From the NCBI RefSeq assembly GCF_018987265.1, contig NZ_CP076853.1, positions 4,208,501 to 4,272,500 on the forward strand: 64,000 bases of DNA, given 5' to 3'. How positions within the stretch are numbered: the stretch's first letter is position 1; every line of letters starts with the position of its first letter. The position numbers were made by a program, and so were the translations under genes. This stretch comes from Rhizobium sp. WYJ-E13 (GTDB taxonomy: Bacteria; Pseudomonadota; Alphaproteobacteria; Rhizobiales; Rhizobiaceae). This document shows, piece after piece, positions 17,427 through 26,730 of this stretch. Under the pieces are notes generated by a model. The model was given only the letters and a program-made list of their open reading frames with translations, did no database searches and had not been told where the DNA came from.

Positions 17427-18347
17427 CTACTCCTTGCTTCCCGCCCTGCGGTTGGCGCGTTCGCGCATGAAGCGTTCGATGAAATCGAGAAGCTTCGTTG
17501 CGGCAAAGGAAAGCTGTCGGTCGGGCGCCACGCAAAGATCGACATGCGTTCGGATGCCGGTCTTGCCGGCAAGGGGAATGGCGCAGAGCTGCCCGGCCTC
17601 GATCTCGCGACGAACGGTCAGCGCCGGCAGCAGCGTTACCGCCGCGCCGCTCAATACCAGTTCTTTGAGCATTTCGAGCGAACTCGTCACGAAGACCGGA
17701 TCGAGGCTCAGCCCTTCCCTTTCGAAGAGCGCGTCGAAGGCCTGGCGGAAACCGAAGGATTGGTCGGGCAGCGCCAAAGCATATTCGGCCAGCTCCTTGA
17801 GCGGAATATCCGGCCGCGACGCTGCGGGATGGTTCGGCGCGATGATGAGATCATAGGCGATTTCCGAGCGCAGCCGTACTTTGGTGCTGGACATCGGCGG
17901 CGCAAACAGCGTCACAGCAATATCGGCTTCCGCGTGGTTGACGGCTTCGATGGCTGCCCGCGCGCTGGTGATCGTCACGGCAAAGCGCAGCTTCGGATAT
18001 TTCAGGCTAAATTCGGCGAGCGCAGGAGCAAGCAGATTAGCGACCGTCGCGCCGTTCGCATAGATGTTGACGCGGCCGCGCTGCAGGCCCTTCAGGTCCT
18101 CGATCAGCTGCTGAACATGATCGAGCTCGCGCAGCGTTCGCCCGGCGCGTGCCGCCAGCAGTTCGCCGGCAGCCGTCAGCTTCACGCCGCGAGCGCTGCG
18201 CTCCACCAGGGGCGCGCCGAAATGGTATTCGAGATTCTCGATCTGCCGGCTGATCGCCGTCGGCGCAACATTGAGGTTTTCGGCTGCCTGGCGCATGGAG
18301 TTGGTTCGCACCAGCTCGTCGAAATACATCAGCGCCCGAATCTGCAT
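17427..18347 (-). CDS. LysR-family transcriptional regulator
   Basis: This 306-residue protein begins with the LysR winged helix (MQIRALMYFDELVRTNSMRQAAENLNVAPTAISRQIENLE, given here only as residues 1-40) and continues with a periplasmic-binding-protein-like effector domain (about 90-295). It lies directly upstream of and co-directional with the binding-protein/permease/amidase genes, and downstream of the P1 aminopeptidase gene. The simplest inference is control of this uptake set. LysR regulators are often divergent from their targets; this one is not. Confidence 0.9.
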   Translation of the reverse strand: MQIRALMYFDELVRTNSMRQAAENLNVAPTAISRQIENLEYHFGAPLVERSARGVKLTAAGELLAARAGRTLRELDHVQQLIEDLKGLQRGRVNIYANGATVANLLAPALAEFSLKYPKLRFAVTITSARAAIEAVNHAEADIAVTLFAPPMSSTKVRLRSEIAYDLIIAPNHPAASRPDIPLKELAEYALALPDQSFGFRQAFDALFEREGLSLDPVFVTSSLEMLKELVLSGAAVTLLPALTVRREIEAGQLCAIPLAGKTGIRTHVDLCVAPDRQLSFAATKLLDFIERFMRERANRRAGSKE

Positions 18348-18393
18348 TCACCCGTTCTCCGCCGTGAGGCAATTTTCACGATAGTCTAAGCAA

Positions 18394-19389
18394 TCAGCGT
18401 CCGGCCGCATAGCGGTCGCGCCACGCCATCTGCGCGCCCGGCACCGGAAGCGCCGTCGCCTCGTAGACGCCGCGCGCGATCGCCCGCGCCATGACGATCC
18501 CGGCCAGATGGCACAATTCCATCAGGCTTGCCATGTCGTTGCGCTGTTGTTTGCCGGTGGAAGCCGCAAAAATCGTATCACCATCGAGCGGCAGGTGGGC
18601 GGGCAGCACCGCTCGCGCCAGCCCGTCATGAGCGGCGATGGAAAGCCGGTGCGCTTCCGCCTTGATCAGTGATGCATCGGTGACAACAGCGCCGATCGTC
18701 GTTGCCGTCGTCTTCACGCCTTTCAGCCGCAGTTTATGGTCCATCTGGTCGGGCATGCCAAGCCCGCCGAATTCTCCACTCTTTTCGAAGGGGGCCGCCC
18801 AGAAATGCGGGCCTTCGCCGATCGTCGTCGTACCGACGGCATTGACGGCAACGATGGCCGCGATGCGATGCCCGGTGCTGTTGACCGCACTTGCCGAGCC
18901 GAGCCCGCCCTTGAAGGTCGCGGTCGTTGCCCCCGTGCCGGCACCGACAGTGCCGAGATCGAACGCGCCCTTGCGGGCGGCTTTCACGGCCTCATAGCCC
19001 ATGTCGCGATAGGGCGAATGCAGACCCCAGTCCTTGTCGCCGCCATTCAGCAGATCCATCAGGATCGCTTGCGGTACGATCGGGATACGAACCGGGCCGA
19101 CCTGAAATCCGCGTCCCATCTCCCGCAATCCCGCCTGCACGCCGCCTGCCGCATCGAGACCGAAGGCCGATCCGCCCGACAGCACGAAGGCGTCGACGGC
19201 ATCGACCACCATGGAAGGGTCGAGCAGCGCTGTATCGCGCCCGCCCGGCGCACCGCCGAGCACGCTGCCGGAAGCGACCGCCGGTTCATCGAAGACGATG
19301 GCAGTGACTCCGGAACCAAGCGACAGGTTGGTTGCGTGACCGACGGAGACACCTTCGATATCGGTGAGAAGATTGAGAAGATCGGACAA
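18394..19389 (-). CDS. P1 family peptidase (DmpA-like, self-processing aminopeptidase)
   Basis: This S58/DmpA-type N-terminal nucleophile hydrolase matures by self-cleavage. VSVGHATNLSLGSGVTA and FVLSGGSAFGLDAAGGV are family signatures, and the processing region is VGAGTGATTATFKGGLGSAS, with the likely break before Ser165. I place the start at TTG 19389, giving 331 residues, because AGGAG lies seven bases upstream; an ATG at 19434 would add 15 residues with a poor site. The family acts on small peptides with D-, beta- or L-residues. It lies next to the LysR regulator and amide/peptide uptake genes. Confidence 0.85.
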   Translation of the reverse strand: MSDLLNLLTDIEGVSVGHATNLSLGSGVTAIVFDEPAVASGSVLGGAPGGRDTALLDPSMVVDAVDAFVLSGGSAFGLDAAGGVQAGLREMGRGFQVGPVRIPIVPQAILMDLLNGGDKDWGLHSPYRDMGYEAVKAARKGAFDLGTVGAGTGATTATFKGGLGSASAVNSTGHRIAAIVAVNAVGTTTIGEGPHFWAAPFEKSGEFGGLGMPDQMDHKLRLKGVKTTATTIGAVVTDASLIKAEAHRLSIAAHDGLARAVLPAHLPLDGDTIFAASTGKQQRNDMASLMELCHLAGIVMARAIARGVYEATALPVPGAQMAWRDRYAAGR

Positions 19390-19458
19390 GCGCGGGCTCC
19401 TGTCTTGAAGGGAAGCGCGCCGATAGGAAGTCAAATGCGTTTAAAAGACAAGACAGGC

Positions 19459-19493
19459 AAAAAACAAGACCGGCCCGTTTTGCCGGGCCGGTC
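19459..19493 (-). terminator. Intrinsic terminator after the small gene at 19530
   Basis: Ten-base perfect arms, GACCGGCCCG (19468-19477) and CGGGCCGGTC (19484-19493), have a six-base loop. On the - strand the hairpin is followed by TTGTTTTTT, a good U-tract. Confidence 0.85.
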
Positions 19494-19529
19494 GGAAATC
19501 CTCTGATAGTATCGAAGCCGCTTCCCGCA

Positions 19530-19724
19530 TCAGGCGTGCAGAGGCTTCGGATGACGACGGGTCATCAGGTCGTGAATGGCGACTTTCACCTCGGCGGGCG
19601 AGCTGAAATGCTGCTCATCGAGGTCATGGACATGGAATTTGACGGCGATGAATTTCAGCCGGTCTTCATCCGGAATGACGATCCCGACCGGGATGCCTGC
19701 ATATTCGATAACTTCTTTTTTCAT
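19530..19724 (-). CDS. Small conserved-looking hypothetical protein
   Basis: This 64-residue acidic/basic soluble protein begins MKKEVIEYAGIPVGIVIPDE and contains KFIAVKFHVHDLDEQHF. AGGAG precedes the ATG at 19724, and an intrinsic terminator follows the stop, so it looks like a self-contained gene. I do not recognise a family with a known function. The codon use matches the neighbours. A start ten codons upstream (19754) is open but lacks the ribosome site. Confidence 0.72.
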   Translation of the reverse strand: MKKEVIEYAGIPVGIVIPDEDRLKFIAVKFHVHDLDEQHFSSPAEVKVAIHDLMTRRHPKPLHA

Positions 19725-19802
19725 ACGTAGAACTCCTGCCGCGCGGATGCGCAAGCTATGGCGAATTGACTTGTCTGGTACCGTTGAAAGGAAGGACGAA
19801 CG

Positions 19803-19898
19803 TCACATTCGACAGTTCGGGCGGGAGAGGGCGCCCGGACGGTCATTGCCGAGCACAGATCGCCCAGGCAGTACGGCGAGAATTTCGAAATCAATCAT
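19803..19898 (-). CDS. Possible 31-residue small protein
   Basis: A short frame (MIDFEILAVLPGRSVLGNDR then about 11 residues) starts eight bases from AAGGAACGA. It has no recognisable family, and the length alone could be chance. I list it only because the ribosome site is good and the surrounding half kilobase is otherwise empty. Confidence 0.2.
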   Translation of the reverse strand: MIDFEILAVLPGRSVLGNDRPGALSRPNCRM

Positions 19899-19959
19899 GT
19901 CTCGTTCCTTGCGTTGGCGTTGCACTCGCGAGGTCCCGGAAGAGTCCGGGGCCGGTGAA

Positions 19960-20007
19960 AGACCATCTCTATAATCTACAAACTTGGTAGAGAATAGCTC
20001 ATGGTCT
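19960..20007. repeat. Long imperfect palindrome containing TATAAT
   Basis: Three paired blocks share one centre: AGACCAT/ATGGTCT, CTAT/ATAG and TCTAC/GTAGA, with a seven-base loop AAACTTG and small internal mismatches. A perfect -10-like TATAAT (19970-19975) lies in the left arm, although no good -35 precedes it. It could be a repressor-covered promoter or an RNA hairpin. Confidence 0.55.
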
Positions 20008-20246
20008 GTAAGAAACATATTCCGAAACGTGTCAAAATATCGACGGTCCGAAAAATTTCATTCCATCACATCTCGATTTACAGGAAGAATTCTATCACGC
20101 CTTCGTGCAATCAATGTGACGGTTCGAGACGCCTCGAAATCGCCGAGGCAGACATAGGAAGTCGGTTTGATTCCGGCAATGGGTGTTTCGTTAAAAATCG
20201 GAAAGCCGCGAAAAGACCGAATTCGTTAATGGCCGCAGTTCCCTGT

Positions 20247-23174
20247 TTACCAGCCTTCCCGAAGCACCTTTTCCAGCATGTCGACAAAGAAATCAGCGCT
20301 TTGTTCGGTCAAGCAGAGTGGTGGTTTGATCTTCAACACGTTCAGGTGATCACCCGTCGGCTGCATGACGACGCCGAGTGCCAGCAGCCGGTCGCAGATC
20401 GCTGCCGTCTCTTCGGTCGCCGGCTCCAGCGTCACTCTGTCGCGCACGAATTCGAGGCCGAGATAGAGGCCCATGCCATGCACGGCGCCCACAATCGGAT
20501 AGCTGTCTATGAGTGCCGCCAGACGCGCCTTCAGATGGTCACCCACCTCCCGGGCATTGTCCTGCAGGCGCTCCTCGGCCATCACGTCGAGAACCGTCAT
20601 GCCGGCAACGCAACTGACTGGGCTGCCGCCGGCCGAGGAAAAGAAATAGCCTTCCTTCTCCAGAGAAGCGGCTATCTCTTTCGTCGTGATGACGGCGCCG
20701 AGCGGGTGTCCGTCGCCCATGCCTTTGGCGATGGTGATGATATCGGGCACGACGCCTTGCTGCTCGAAGCCCCAGAAATAGTGGCCGAGCCGCCCATAGC
20801 CCACCTGCACCTCGTCAGCGATGCAGAGGCCGCCGCGTTCGCGCACCTGCCGGTAGACCTCCGTGAGATAGCCGTCGGGCAGTGGGATACCGCCGGCATT
20901 GCCATAGACCGATTCGGCAATGAAACCGGCGAGCCCCTCTCCCTCGGCATCAATGGCCTCTAGCACCGGCATCACGGTGCCGAGATAATCCGCAGTCGAC
21001 TCCGGCCCGCGGAACTGGCCGCGATAGGTGTTGGGCGAAACGACGGCGTGAACCCAGTCCGGCCGTGTCGTCAACGCCTGCGGATTGTCGGCGATGGACG
21101 TGGAGACAGCGTCGCTTGCTACCGACCAGCCGTGATAGCCCTCCAGCAGGCAGAGCATGTTGCGATGGCCGCTATGTGCCCAGGCAAGCCGCAGCGCCAG
21201 GTCGTTGGCTTCCGAGCCGCTGTTGACGAGGAACACGGCATCCATGCCGTCGGGCGCCAGCGACGCGAGGCTCTCGGAGAATTCCGCGACGGCGGCATAA
21301 TGGAAGCGCGAATTGGTGTTCAGCATCAGCCATTGCTGGCCGATCGCTTCCGCCATGCGCGGATGGCCGTGGCCGAGGATCGTGACATTGTTGACCATGT
21401 CGAGATAGGCGCGCCCTTCGACATCGAAAAGATGCTCTTTCCAGCCGCGCTCGATCTGCGGCGGGTGCGCGTAATAATGCTTCTGCGGACTGGCGAAATG
21501 CGCCTGCCGCAGCGCGAAAAGCGCTGCCGTTTCGTGTTTCGGCGCATCGGCGCCCGGCCCGAGCAGCACCGAAGGCGAGGGGCAAAGCGCGGACCACGCC
21601 TCGGCTTGTTGCGGTGTCGAAAAGAGTGGCGGTTCGAAACCGGTGATGCTGCAAAGCTGCAGGCGCAATCCGCCGAGTGAGGACGTCTCGCCGGAGACCG
21701 TGCCGAGCGCCTGACCGGCGGCGACCTCGCTGCCATCTGCGACTGAAAGGTCGATGCCGTCAATGTGCAGCTTCATATCGGCGCCTGTGAGGACCAGATG
21801 CTGGTCGTACCAGGTGATCCGGCCGTCAAAGGGTGCGGCAACGGTGCTGCCCGCCGCAAGGCAGATATCCATATGCAGGGCATAGGTCGCCTGGGCCTTT
21901 GCATGGTGCAGGCTAGTGCGGGACAGGCGATATTCGCCGTAGCGCGTTGCTGCTGCTCCAGTTTCCGCCGCCGCGCGGGCAAGAAGTCGCCAGTCCATGT
22001 CGGCCGTGAGCCAGTTGCCATCAGAAAAATGCGGGCTCTGCACGCCGAGATCGACATAGGCGATGGATTCAGCATCAATCTCCGGCAAGAGCGGCTGCCA
22101 GTCCGCCATATTGGCACCGGTAATATCGAGGCCGGCCGCTTGCAGGATAGCCGCTTCCATCAGCTCGAACGGCACGGACATCGCCGTATCGAAGATGCGC
22201 CGTTCGCCTTCCAGATTTCCTCTGACATAGTCGTTGTCGGGATCGATCGCGATCTGCTGTTCGCTGCTGGCGACGAGGATGACGGCGCGCGCCACGACGA
22301 GCGGCCAGAGTGCCTTCAGCTCTTCCTCGATCAACGGATAAATCTCGTGATAGGCCTTCACCGCGGGCAGGATGTAAAAGGGATCGCCATCTGCCTGATG
22401 CAGCAGCGAGGCGCAGGTCACGGCAAGGTCACCGACCAGCCAGGCGCGGATGATGTCGCCGAAGTCGATCACCCCGTCGGGAACAGGCCGCCCATGCGCA
22501 TCAGGTCGGCTGACGACATTGTCGCCCGTCACGTCGTGATGAACCGCCTGAAGCCGCAGCGACGGCGCAAGAGGCTGGATGCGGCGCACAGCCATGACCA
22601 TTGTCTTGGCGATCCTGTCGCGCGCGACGCTGTCGGTAATGGAGGAAAGCAACTGCACGGCCACGGGTCCGGCGCGGCGCAGATCCCATTGCAGGCCGCG
22701 GTCGAGTCCGGGATGGGTAAAGTCGGCAAGCGCCTCAGCCAGCCGCGCGCAGAGCGCGCCGAGCGCCGCGACCGAGGCGGGCGCCAGATAGGCACGGTGC
22801 GTCAGGCCTTCGCCCTCGAGATATTCCAGCAAGCGGACCTGATAATCCTGCTCACGCACCCTGACGGAAACGATCTCCTTCCCCTCGGTGGAAGCCATCA
22901 CGTTTGGAACACGCGGCGCATTTGCCTTGGCGCGCAAATGATGGATCGCCGCATTCTGTGCTTCGAGCTCTTCGGTCGCATAGGCGGCATGGCAAATTTT
23001 CAGCACATAGCGGCCGTCTTCCGTGTCGAGCCGGTAATTGCGGTCCTGCTGGCTGCCGAGTTCAGACAGCGTGCCGGAAAGCCCGTAATGGGAAAGCAGA
23101 ATATCCGCGGCTTCGGAAGCGGTAATATCGGGGCGCGGCAGCGCCATGCGGTCCACAAGCGCTTCGTCGGTCAT
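20247..23174 (-). CDS. Fusion: APH-like kinase, M23-like domain, class III PLP aminotransferase/phospho-lyase
   Basis: This 975-residue protein has three parts. Residues about 15-330 form an aminoglycoside-phosphotransferase-like kinase with HHDVTGDN and VIDFGD. Residues about 400-530 resemble an M23/hybrid-motif domain ([20 protein letters not shown]), but the usual HxH metal motif is not evident. Residues about 560-975 are a class III aminotransferase with the PLP lysine at about 817 ([14 protein letters not shown]) and DEVQVGYGR. The layout resembles the mammalian pair hydroxylysine kinase and ammoniophospholyase (AGXT2L), so it may phosphorylate an amino alcohol and eliminate phosphate and ammonia. 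The ATG at 23174 follows GGAGGGG. Confidence 0.88.
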   Translation of the reverse strand: MTDEALVDRMALPRPDITASEAADILLSHYGLSGTLSELGSQQDRNYRLDTEDGRYVLKICHAAYATEELEAQNAAIHHLRAKANAPRVPNVMASTEGKEIVSVRVREQDYQVRLLEYLEGEGLTHRAYLAPASVAALGALCARLAEALADFTHPGLDRGLQWDLRRAGPVAVQLLSSITDSVARDRIAKTMVMAVRRIQPLAPSLRLQAVHHDVTGDNVVSRPDAHGRPVPDGVIDFGDIIRAWLVGDLAVTCASLLHQADGDPFYILPAVKAYHEIYPLIEEELKALWPLVVARAVILVASSEQQIAIDPDNDYVRGNLEGERRIFDTAMSVPFELMEAAILQAAGLDITGANMADWQPLLPEIDAESIAYVDLGVQSPHFSDGNWLTADMDWRLLARAAAETGAAATRYGEYRLSRTSLHHAKAQATYALHMDICLAAGSTVAAPFDGRITWYDQHLVLTGADMKLHIDGIDLSVADGSEVAAGQALGTVSGETSSLGGLRLQLCSITGFEPPLFSTPQQAEAWSALCPSPSVLLGPGADAPKHETAALFALRQAHFASPQKHYYAHPPQIERGWKEHLFDVEGRAYLDMVNNVTILGHGHPRMAEAIGQQWLMLNTNSRFHYAAVAEFSESLASLAPDGMDAVFLVNSGSEANDLALRLAWAHSGHRNMLCLLEGYHGWSVASDAVSTSIADNPQALTTRPDWVHAVVSPNTYRGQFRGPESTADYLGTVMPVLEAIDAEGEGLAGFIAESVYGNAGGIPLPDGYLTEVYRQVRERGGLCIADEVQVGYGRLGHYFWGFEQQGVVPDIITIAKGMGDGHPLGAVITTKEIAASLEKEGYFFSSAGGSPVSCVAGMTVLDVMAEERLQDNAREVGDHLKARLAALIDSYPIVGAVHGMGLYLGLEFVRDRVTLEPATEETAAICDRLLALGVVMQPTGDHLNVLKIKPPLCLTEQSADFFVDMLEKVLREGW

Positions 23175-23286
23175 GGCACCCCTCCGCGGCATGATTCGAT
23201 TACCTAATGAAACAGATAATCAAGCACTTGCCGACAAGCAACGGAAGATTGTGCCAGCCGAGGATTTGGCGGCGTGGGTCCTGAGT

Positions 23287-24171
23287 TCAACCCATGCGTT
23301 CGGAGGCGTAGCTTCCGGGGCTCGCGGGGAAGACGATCGTGCGATTGCCATTGAGGAAAACGCGGCGGTGGATATGCGCATGGATGGCGCGCGCCAGCAC
23401 CTGGCTTTCGACATCGCGGCCGATCGAGACATAGTCCTCAGCGCTCTGCGCGTGCGTAATGCGCGCCGTATCCTGCTCGATGATCGGGCCTTCGTCGAGA
23501 TCGGCCGTCACGTAATGCGCTGTCGCGCCGATCAGCTTCACGCCGCGCTCATAGGCCTGCTTGTAGGGGTTGGCGCCCTTGAAGCTCGGCAGGAAGGAAT
23601 GGTGGATGTTGATGATGCGGCCGGACATCTTCCGGCACATCGCATCCGACAGAACCTGCATGTAGCGGGCGAGAACAACGAGTTCCGTGCCGGTCTGTTC
23701 GACAAGATCAAGGAGCTGGGCCTCGGCCTGTGGCTTGTTTTCCTTCGTTACCTTGATGTGGTGGAAGGGAATGTCGTGGTTCACCACGACCTTCTGATAG
23801 TCGAAATGGTTGGAGACGACGCCGACGATGTCGATCGGCAGGGCGCCGATCTTCCAGCGGTAGAGCAGATCGTTGAGACAGTGGCCGAAACGGGAGACCA
23901 TCAGAAGCACCTTCAGGCGCTCGCTGCCGTCATGCACCTCCGCATCCATGCCGAACTTCTCGTAGATCGGCTTGAAGCCTTCGCGGATCTCCGCAAGCGT
24001 TGCTCCTTCTTCGGAAATGAAGCTGACGCGCATGAAGAACTTGCCGGTATCGAGGTCGTCAAACTGCGAACTGTCGATGATGTTGCAACCCTTTTCGGCG
24101 AGATAGGTCGAAATCGCCGCCACGACGCCGCGCGTCGACTTGCAGGTTACCGTCAGTACGTAGTCCGTCAT
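23287..24171 (-). CDS. purU: Formyltetrahydrofolate deformylase PurU
   Basis: This 294-residue enzyme hydrolyses 10-formyl-THF to formate and THF. An N-terminal ACT domain (about 1-80) precedes the formyltransferase domain with INIHHSFLPSFKG (Asn, His) and ATAHYVTADLDEGPIIEQD (Asp). Length and motifs are normal for PurU. It lies upstream of the kinase-aminotransferase fusion on the same strand with a gap of 112 bases, so co-transcription is possible. Rhizobia often have several purU copies tied to demethylation pathways. Confidence 0.94.
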   Translation of the reverse strand: MTDYVLTVTCKSTRGVVAAISTYLAEKGCNIIDSSQFDDLDTGKFFMRVSFISEEGATLAEIREGFKPIYEKFGMDAEVHDGSERLKVLLMVSRFGHCLNDLLYRWKIGALPIDIVGVVSNHFDYQKVVVNHDIPFHHIKVTKENKPQAEAQLLDLVEQTGTELVVLARYMQVLSDAMCRKMSGRIINIHHSFLPSFKGANPYKQAYERGVKLIGATAHYVTADLDEGPIIEQDTARITHAQSAEDYVSIGRDVESQVLARAIHAHIHRRVFLNGNRTIVFPASPGSYASERMG

Positions 24172-24385
24172 GTCCTCTTCCCTCCTTGCGGCCGCCGCGC
24201 AGTGCTTAGATCAAAGCCGTGGCCTCGAACAGGCCGGCAAGCTTTCATTTCTGCAATAAATTGCAAGCCGAACTTTCATGCCTGCGGCATTTGCTTTCAT
24301 GGCCGTAAGCTTATGACAGGCTATGCAGGATTCCGTTCTGCCTGCGCCGTCGGAAAGCCCGTCCTCGCCTTTTGATGGATTGAAG

Positions 24386-25402
24386 TCAGATGGCCGGCCG
24401 GCTGGCAACCCGGACCTTTCTGCGCGGGGTGATGATTTCGTGAATGATCGCTCCCACGATGGAAGAGAGCACGAGGCAAAGGATCACGAAAATAACAGGC
24501 TGCTGGAGCGCGCCGATCGGGAAACGATTGGCGATTATCCGCAGGAAGGCCAGCGTGAAGGCATGCGTGATGTAGATTTCGTAAGAGGCGTCGCCGAGGT
24601 AGTTGAGCCAGCCGACGAAGGACAATTTCGAGAAGTCGATCGAAATAGCGCTGTAGACGATGAAGATCGCCGGTATCCCCCAGCCATAATAACGGTCATC
24701 CGGCCGCACCAGACCCTCGTTGATGAAGAGGAAGGCGAAGCCGACGGCCAGCAATACCCAGGCCCAGCGCTGCGGCAGCAGAAGCTTCTGGACATAGAGC
24801 CAGCCAAGTATCGCGCCGGCCAGGAATTCCAGGATGATCGGCTCGCCGTAGAATTTCGTAGCCGTCGTTTCCGGCAACAGATGGCAGACGATGAGGATGG
24901 CTGCAAAGGCACCAAACAGGGCCGGCAGGCGATAATTCTCGCGGATCGGCAATAGCAGCGCGAAGACGAAATAGAAGAACATCTCGTAATTCAGCGTCCA
25001 GCCGGGCACGATGACAGGCACGATCATCGTCGGATCGACCGGATTGATCCATGGTATGAAGAGCAGCGATGCCATCAGATGCGGCAGGTCGAAGGCCGTC
25101 GATTTGAGAAGCGACGGTGCGACAAGCGCCACAGCTGCCGAAAACAGCGTCGCCAGCCAGTAGAGCGGCACGATCCTCTTGACGCGCTTGCGGGCGAAAT
25201 CGACCGGCGTCATGTTTCGTCCGCTCGTTGTCAGCCACATCACGAAGCCGCTGAGCACGAAGAAGATATCGACACCCGTTTCGCCATAGATGAACGAGGT
25301 CGCGTCGATGGCGGGATTGACCTTGGCAAGCTGCAGGATGGCATGGAAGTAAACGACCATCAGCGCCGCAATGGCGCGCAGATATTGCAGCTGGACAAGC
25401 AT
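24386..25402 (-). CDS. Acyltransferase 3 family membrane protein
   Basis: This protein of about 338 residues has around ten predicted membrane spans and the acyltransferase-3 opening LQYLRAIAALMVVYFHAILQ, with the conserved Arg and His, then GVDIFFVLSGFVMW. Family members such as ExoH/ExoZ or NodX-like proteins add acetyl or succinyl groups to surface polysaccharides. I chose ATG 25402 (GGGAGC about ten bases upstream); a GTG at 25420 would add six residues. The position next to a polymerase-like protein and a GH5 enzyme supports decoration of an exopolysaccharide. Confidence 0.88.
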   Translation of the reverse strand: MLVQLQYLRAIAALMVVYFHAILQLAKVNPAIDATSFIYGETGVDIFFVLSGFVMWLTTSGRNMTPVDFARKRVKRIVPLYWLATLFSAAVALVAPSLLKSTAFDLPHLMASLLFIPWINPVDPTMIVPVIVPGWTLNYEMFFYFVFALLLPIRENYRLPALFGAFAAILIVCHLLPETTATKFYGEPIILEFLAGAILGWLYVQKLLLPQRWAWVLLAVGFAFLFINEGLVRPDDRYYGWGIPAIFIVYSAISIDFSKLSFVGWLNYLGDASYEIYITHAFTLAFLRIIANRFPIGALQQPVIFVILCLVLSSIVGAIIHEIITPRRKVRVASRPAI

Positions 25403-25457
25403 CTGGTGTCTTGCTCCCACAGGCTCCCGCGGATCGCCCGTCGGGCAGGCCGCTTCG

Positions 25458-26729
25458 TCAACTCACTACATTTGCCGGACGATCCTGCCGGATGCGTGGC
25501 GTGTCGCGGAAACGCATGAACCCGATGACAAGCCAGAGGAGGCCGGCGATCTTCATCGAGAAGATTGCCGTTCCCCCGATCATCATATTCAGAAAAATGA
25601 AAAGAGAAAGTGAATGGGCGCAGCGCTTCTGTGCCGGACTTGTGCCCGCCGGAAACAGGCAGACGAAGAGCCAGAAGGCGATGACGCCGAACACCGTGGC
25701 GCCATAAACTAGATAGACATAGCCGCTGTCGGCAAATTCGGCGACCTTATCGACCGAAAGTCCGAGGATCGCCAGCGGATCGAGATCCATCAGTTTCTTC
25801 ATCGTCAGATTGATACGGCCGGTGAAGTTGTCGCCGATCGCATTGGGGTCCTTCATGTAGACGAGGAAGCCGGCGCAAACGATGAGCGGCATCAGAGCCA
25901 GATTGAAGGCCTTGGGGATTTTCGGAAAGACGAAATAGCCGCCGATACAGCAGATGCAGAAGATCAGCATCGTGCGGGTGTCGTTTGTCGTCAGGATCAG
26001 CATCGCCGTCCCAATGGCCAGAGCCCGGTCGGCCCGTGTCAGCCTATCCCACATCGAAATAAGGTAGATCGCGATCACACCGCAGAAATTGGCAAGCGAT
26101 ACCTGTTCCAGGAAGATCGATGACGAACGATGGTCGATGATGCCGAAGGAGAATCGGCCGGGAAAGCCAAGCGCATTCTGGAACAGGCCCGTCGTGTTGA
26201 AGCTGAGCGGCTTCAGCCCGCGTGTATTGGCGAAATAGTCGGAGGGGTGCACGATGCTGACATAGAAGGGCACGCTGATGATCTCGAAGATCAGGAAAAG
26301 CAGCACCATGATGCAAGCCACCCGGAAGATCAGCTTCAGCGTCCGTTCGTTGCACCAGCCTCCAAGCCCCGTGAAGCAGAAGATGATCAGCACGTTGCGG
26401 AAATGATCGATGAAGGCCATCCGGTTGAGTACGCTGACATAGATCGTCACCATCAGTGTGAAGAGCATGAACAGAAAGGCCGGAAGGTCTTCCTCATAGA
26501 TGCCCTTGCGCAGGATGTAGATGATTGCGCTCGCCATGATCAGGCCTTCGCTGGCCGCCACATGCGTCAACGAAAGCGGCATGACATTGTGGTTTATGAA
26601 GGCCAGGATGCCGTTGTAGAGAACCGAAAGCAGCCCGAGGGTCAGGATCGGGTAATCGAGACGCGAGGCCGGGCTCGCCGTATCCGCGACCGTTTCGAAT
26701 CTCGCGCTCGTCTCTCCTATTGCTGCCAT
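25458..26729 (-). CDS. Polytopic polysaccharide polymerase-like protein (Wzy/ExoQ type)
   Basis: This 423-residue protein has about ten to eleven hydrophobic spans. A large central loop contains SFGIIDHRSSSIFLEQVSLA, and NDTRTMLIFCICCIGGYF follows, similar to O-antigen polymerase/ligase proteins where Arg residues in loops are functional. I assign it by topology and context only; such proteins diverge too much for motif proof. It lies one base after the GH5 gene and 55 bases before the acyltransferase gene, in one - strand unit. Confidence 0.7.
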   Translation of the reverse strand: MAAIGETSARFETVADTASPASRLDYPILTLGLLSVLYNGILAFINHNVMPLSLTHVAASEGLIMASAIIYILRKGIYEEDLPAFLFMLFTLMVTIYVSVLNRMAFIDHFRNVLIIFCFTGLGGWCNERTLKLIFRVACIMVLLFLIFEIISVPFYVSIVHPSDYFANTRGLKPLSFNTTGLFQNALGFPGRFSFGIIDHRSSSIFLEQVSLANFCGVIAIYLISMWDRLTRADRALAIGTAMLILTTNDTRTMLIFCICCIGGYFVFPKIPKAFNLALMPLIVCAGFLVYMKDPNAIGDNFTGRINLTMKKLMDLDPLAILGLSVDKVAEFADSGYVYLVYGATVFGVIAFWLFVCLFPAGTSPAQKRCAHSLSLFIFLNMMIGGTAIFSMKIAGLLWLVIGFMRFRDTPRIRQDRPANVVS

Positions 26730-26730
26730 G

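Larger units (their letters stand above)
19725..20246. other. Gene-poor stretch of about 520 bases
   Basis: No convincing gene is present. The stretch contains a weak 31-codon frame on the - strand at 19803-19898 with AAGGA upstream, a 48-base imperfect palindrome, and an AT-rich part at about 20010-20110 that differs in composition from the surroundings. The right half may be the remains of lost DNA or an untranslated RNA; neither can be decided from sequence. Confidence 0.5.

Noticed and set aside
20001..20963. A 320-codon + strand frame in and after the gene-poor stretch
   Set aside because: Two thirds lie antisense to the aminotransferase fusion, and the first part shows no motif or ribosome site.
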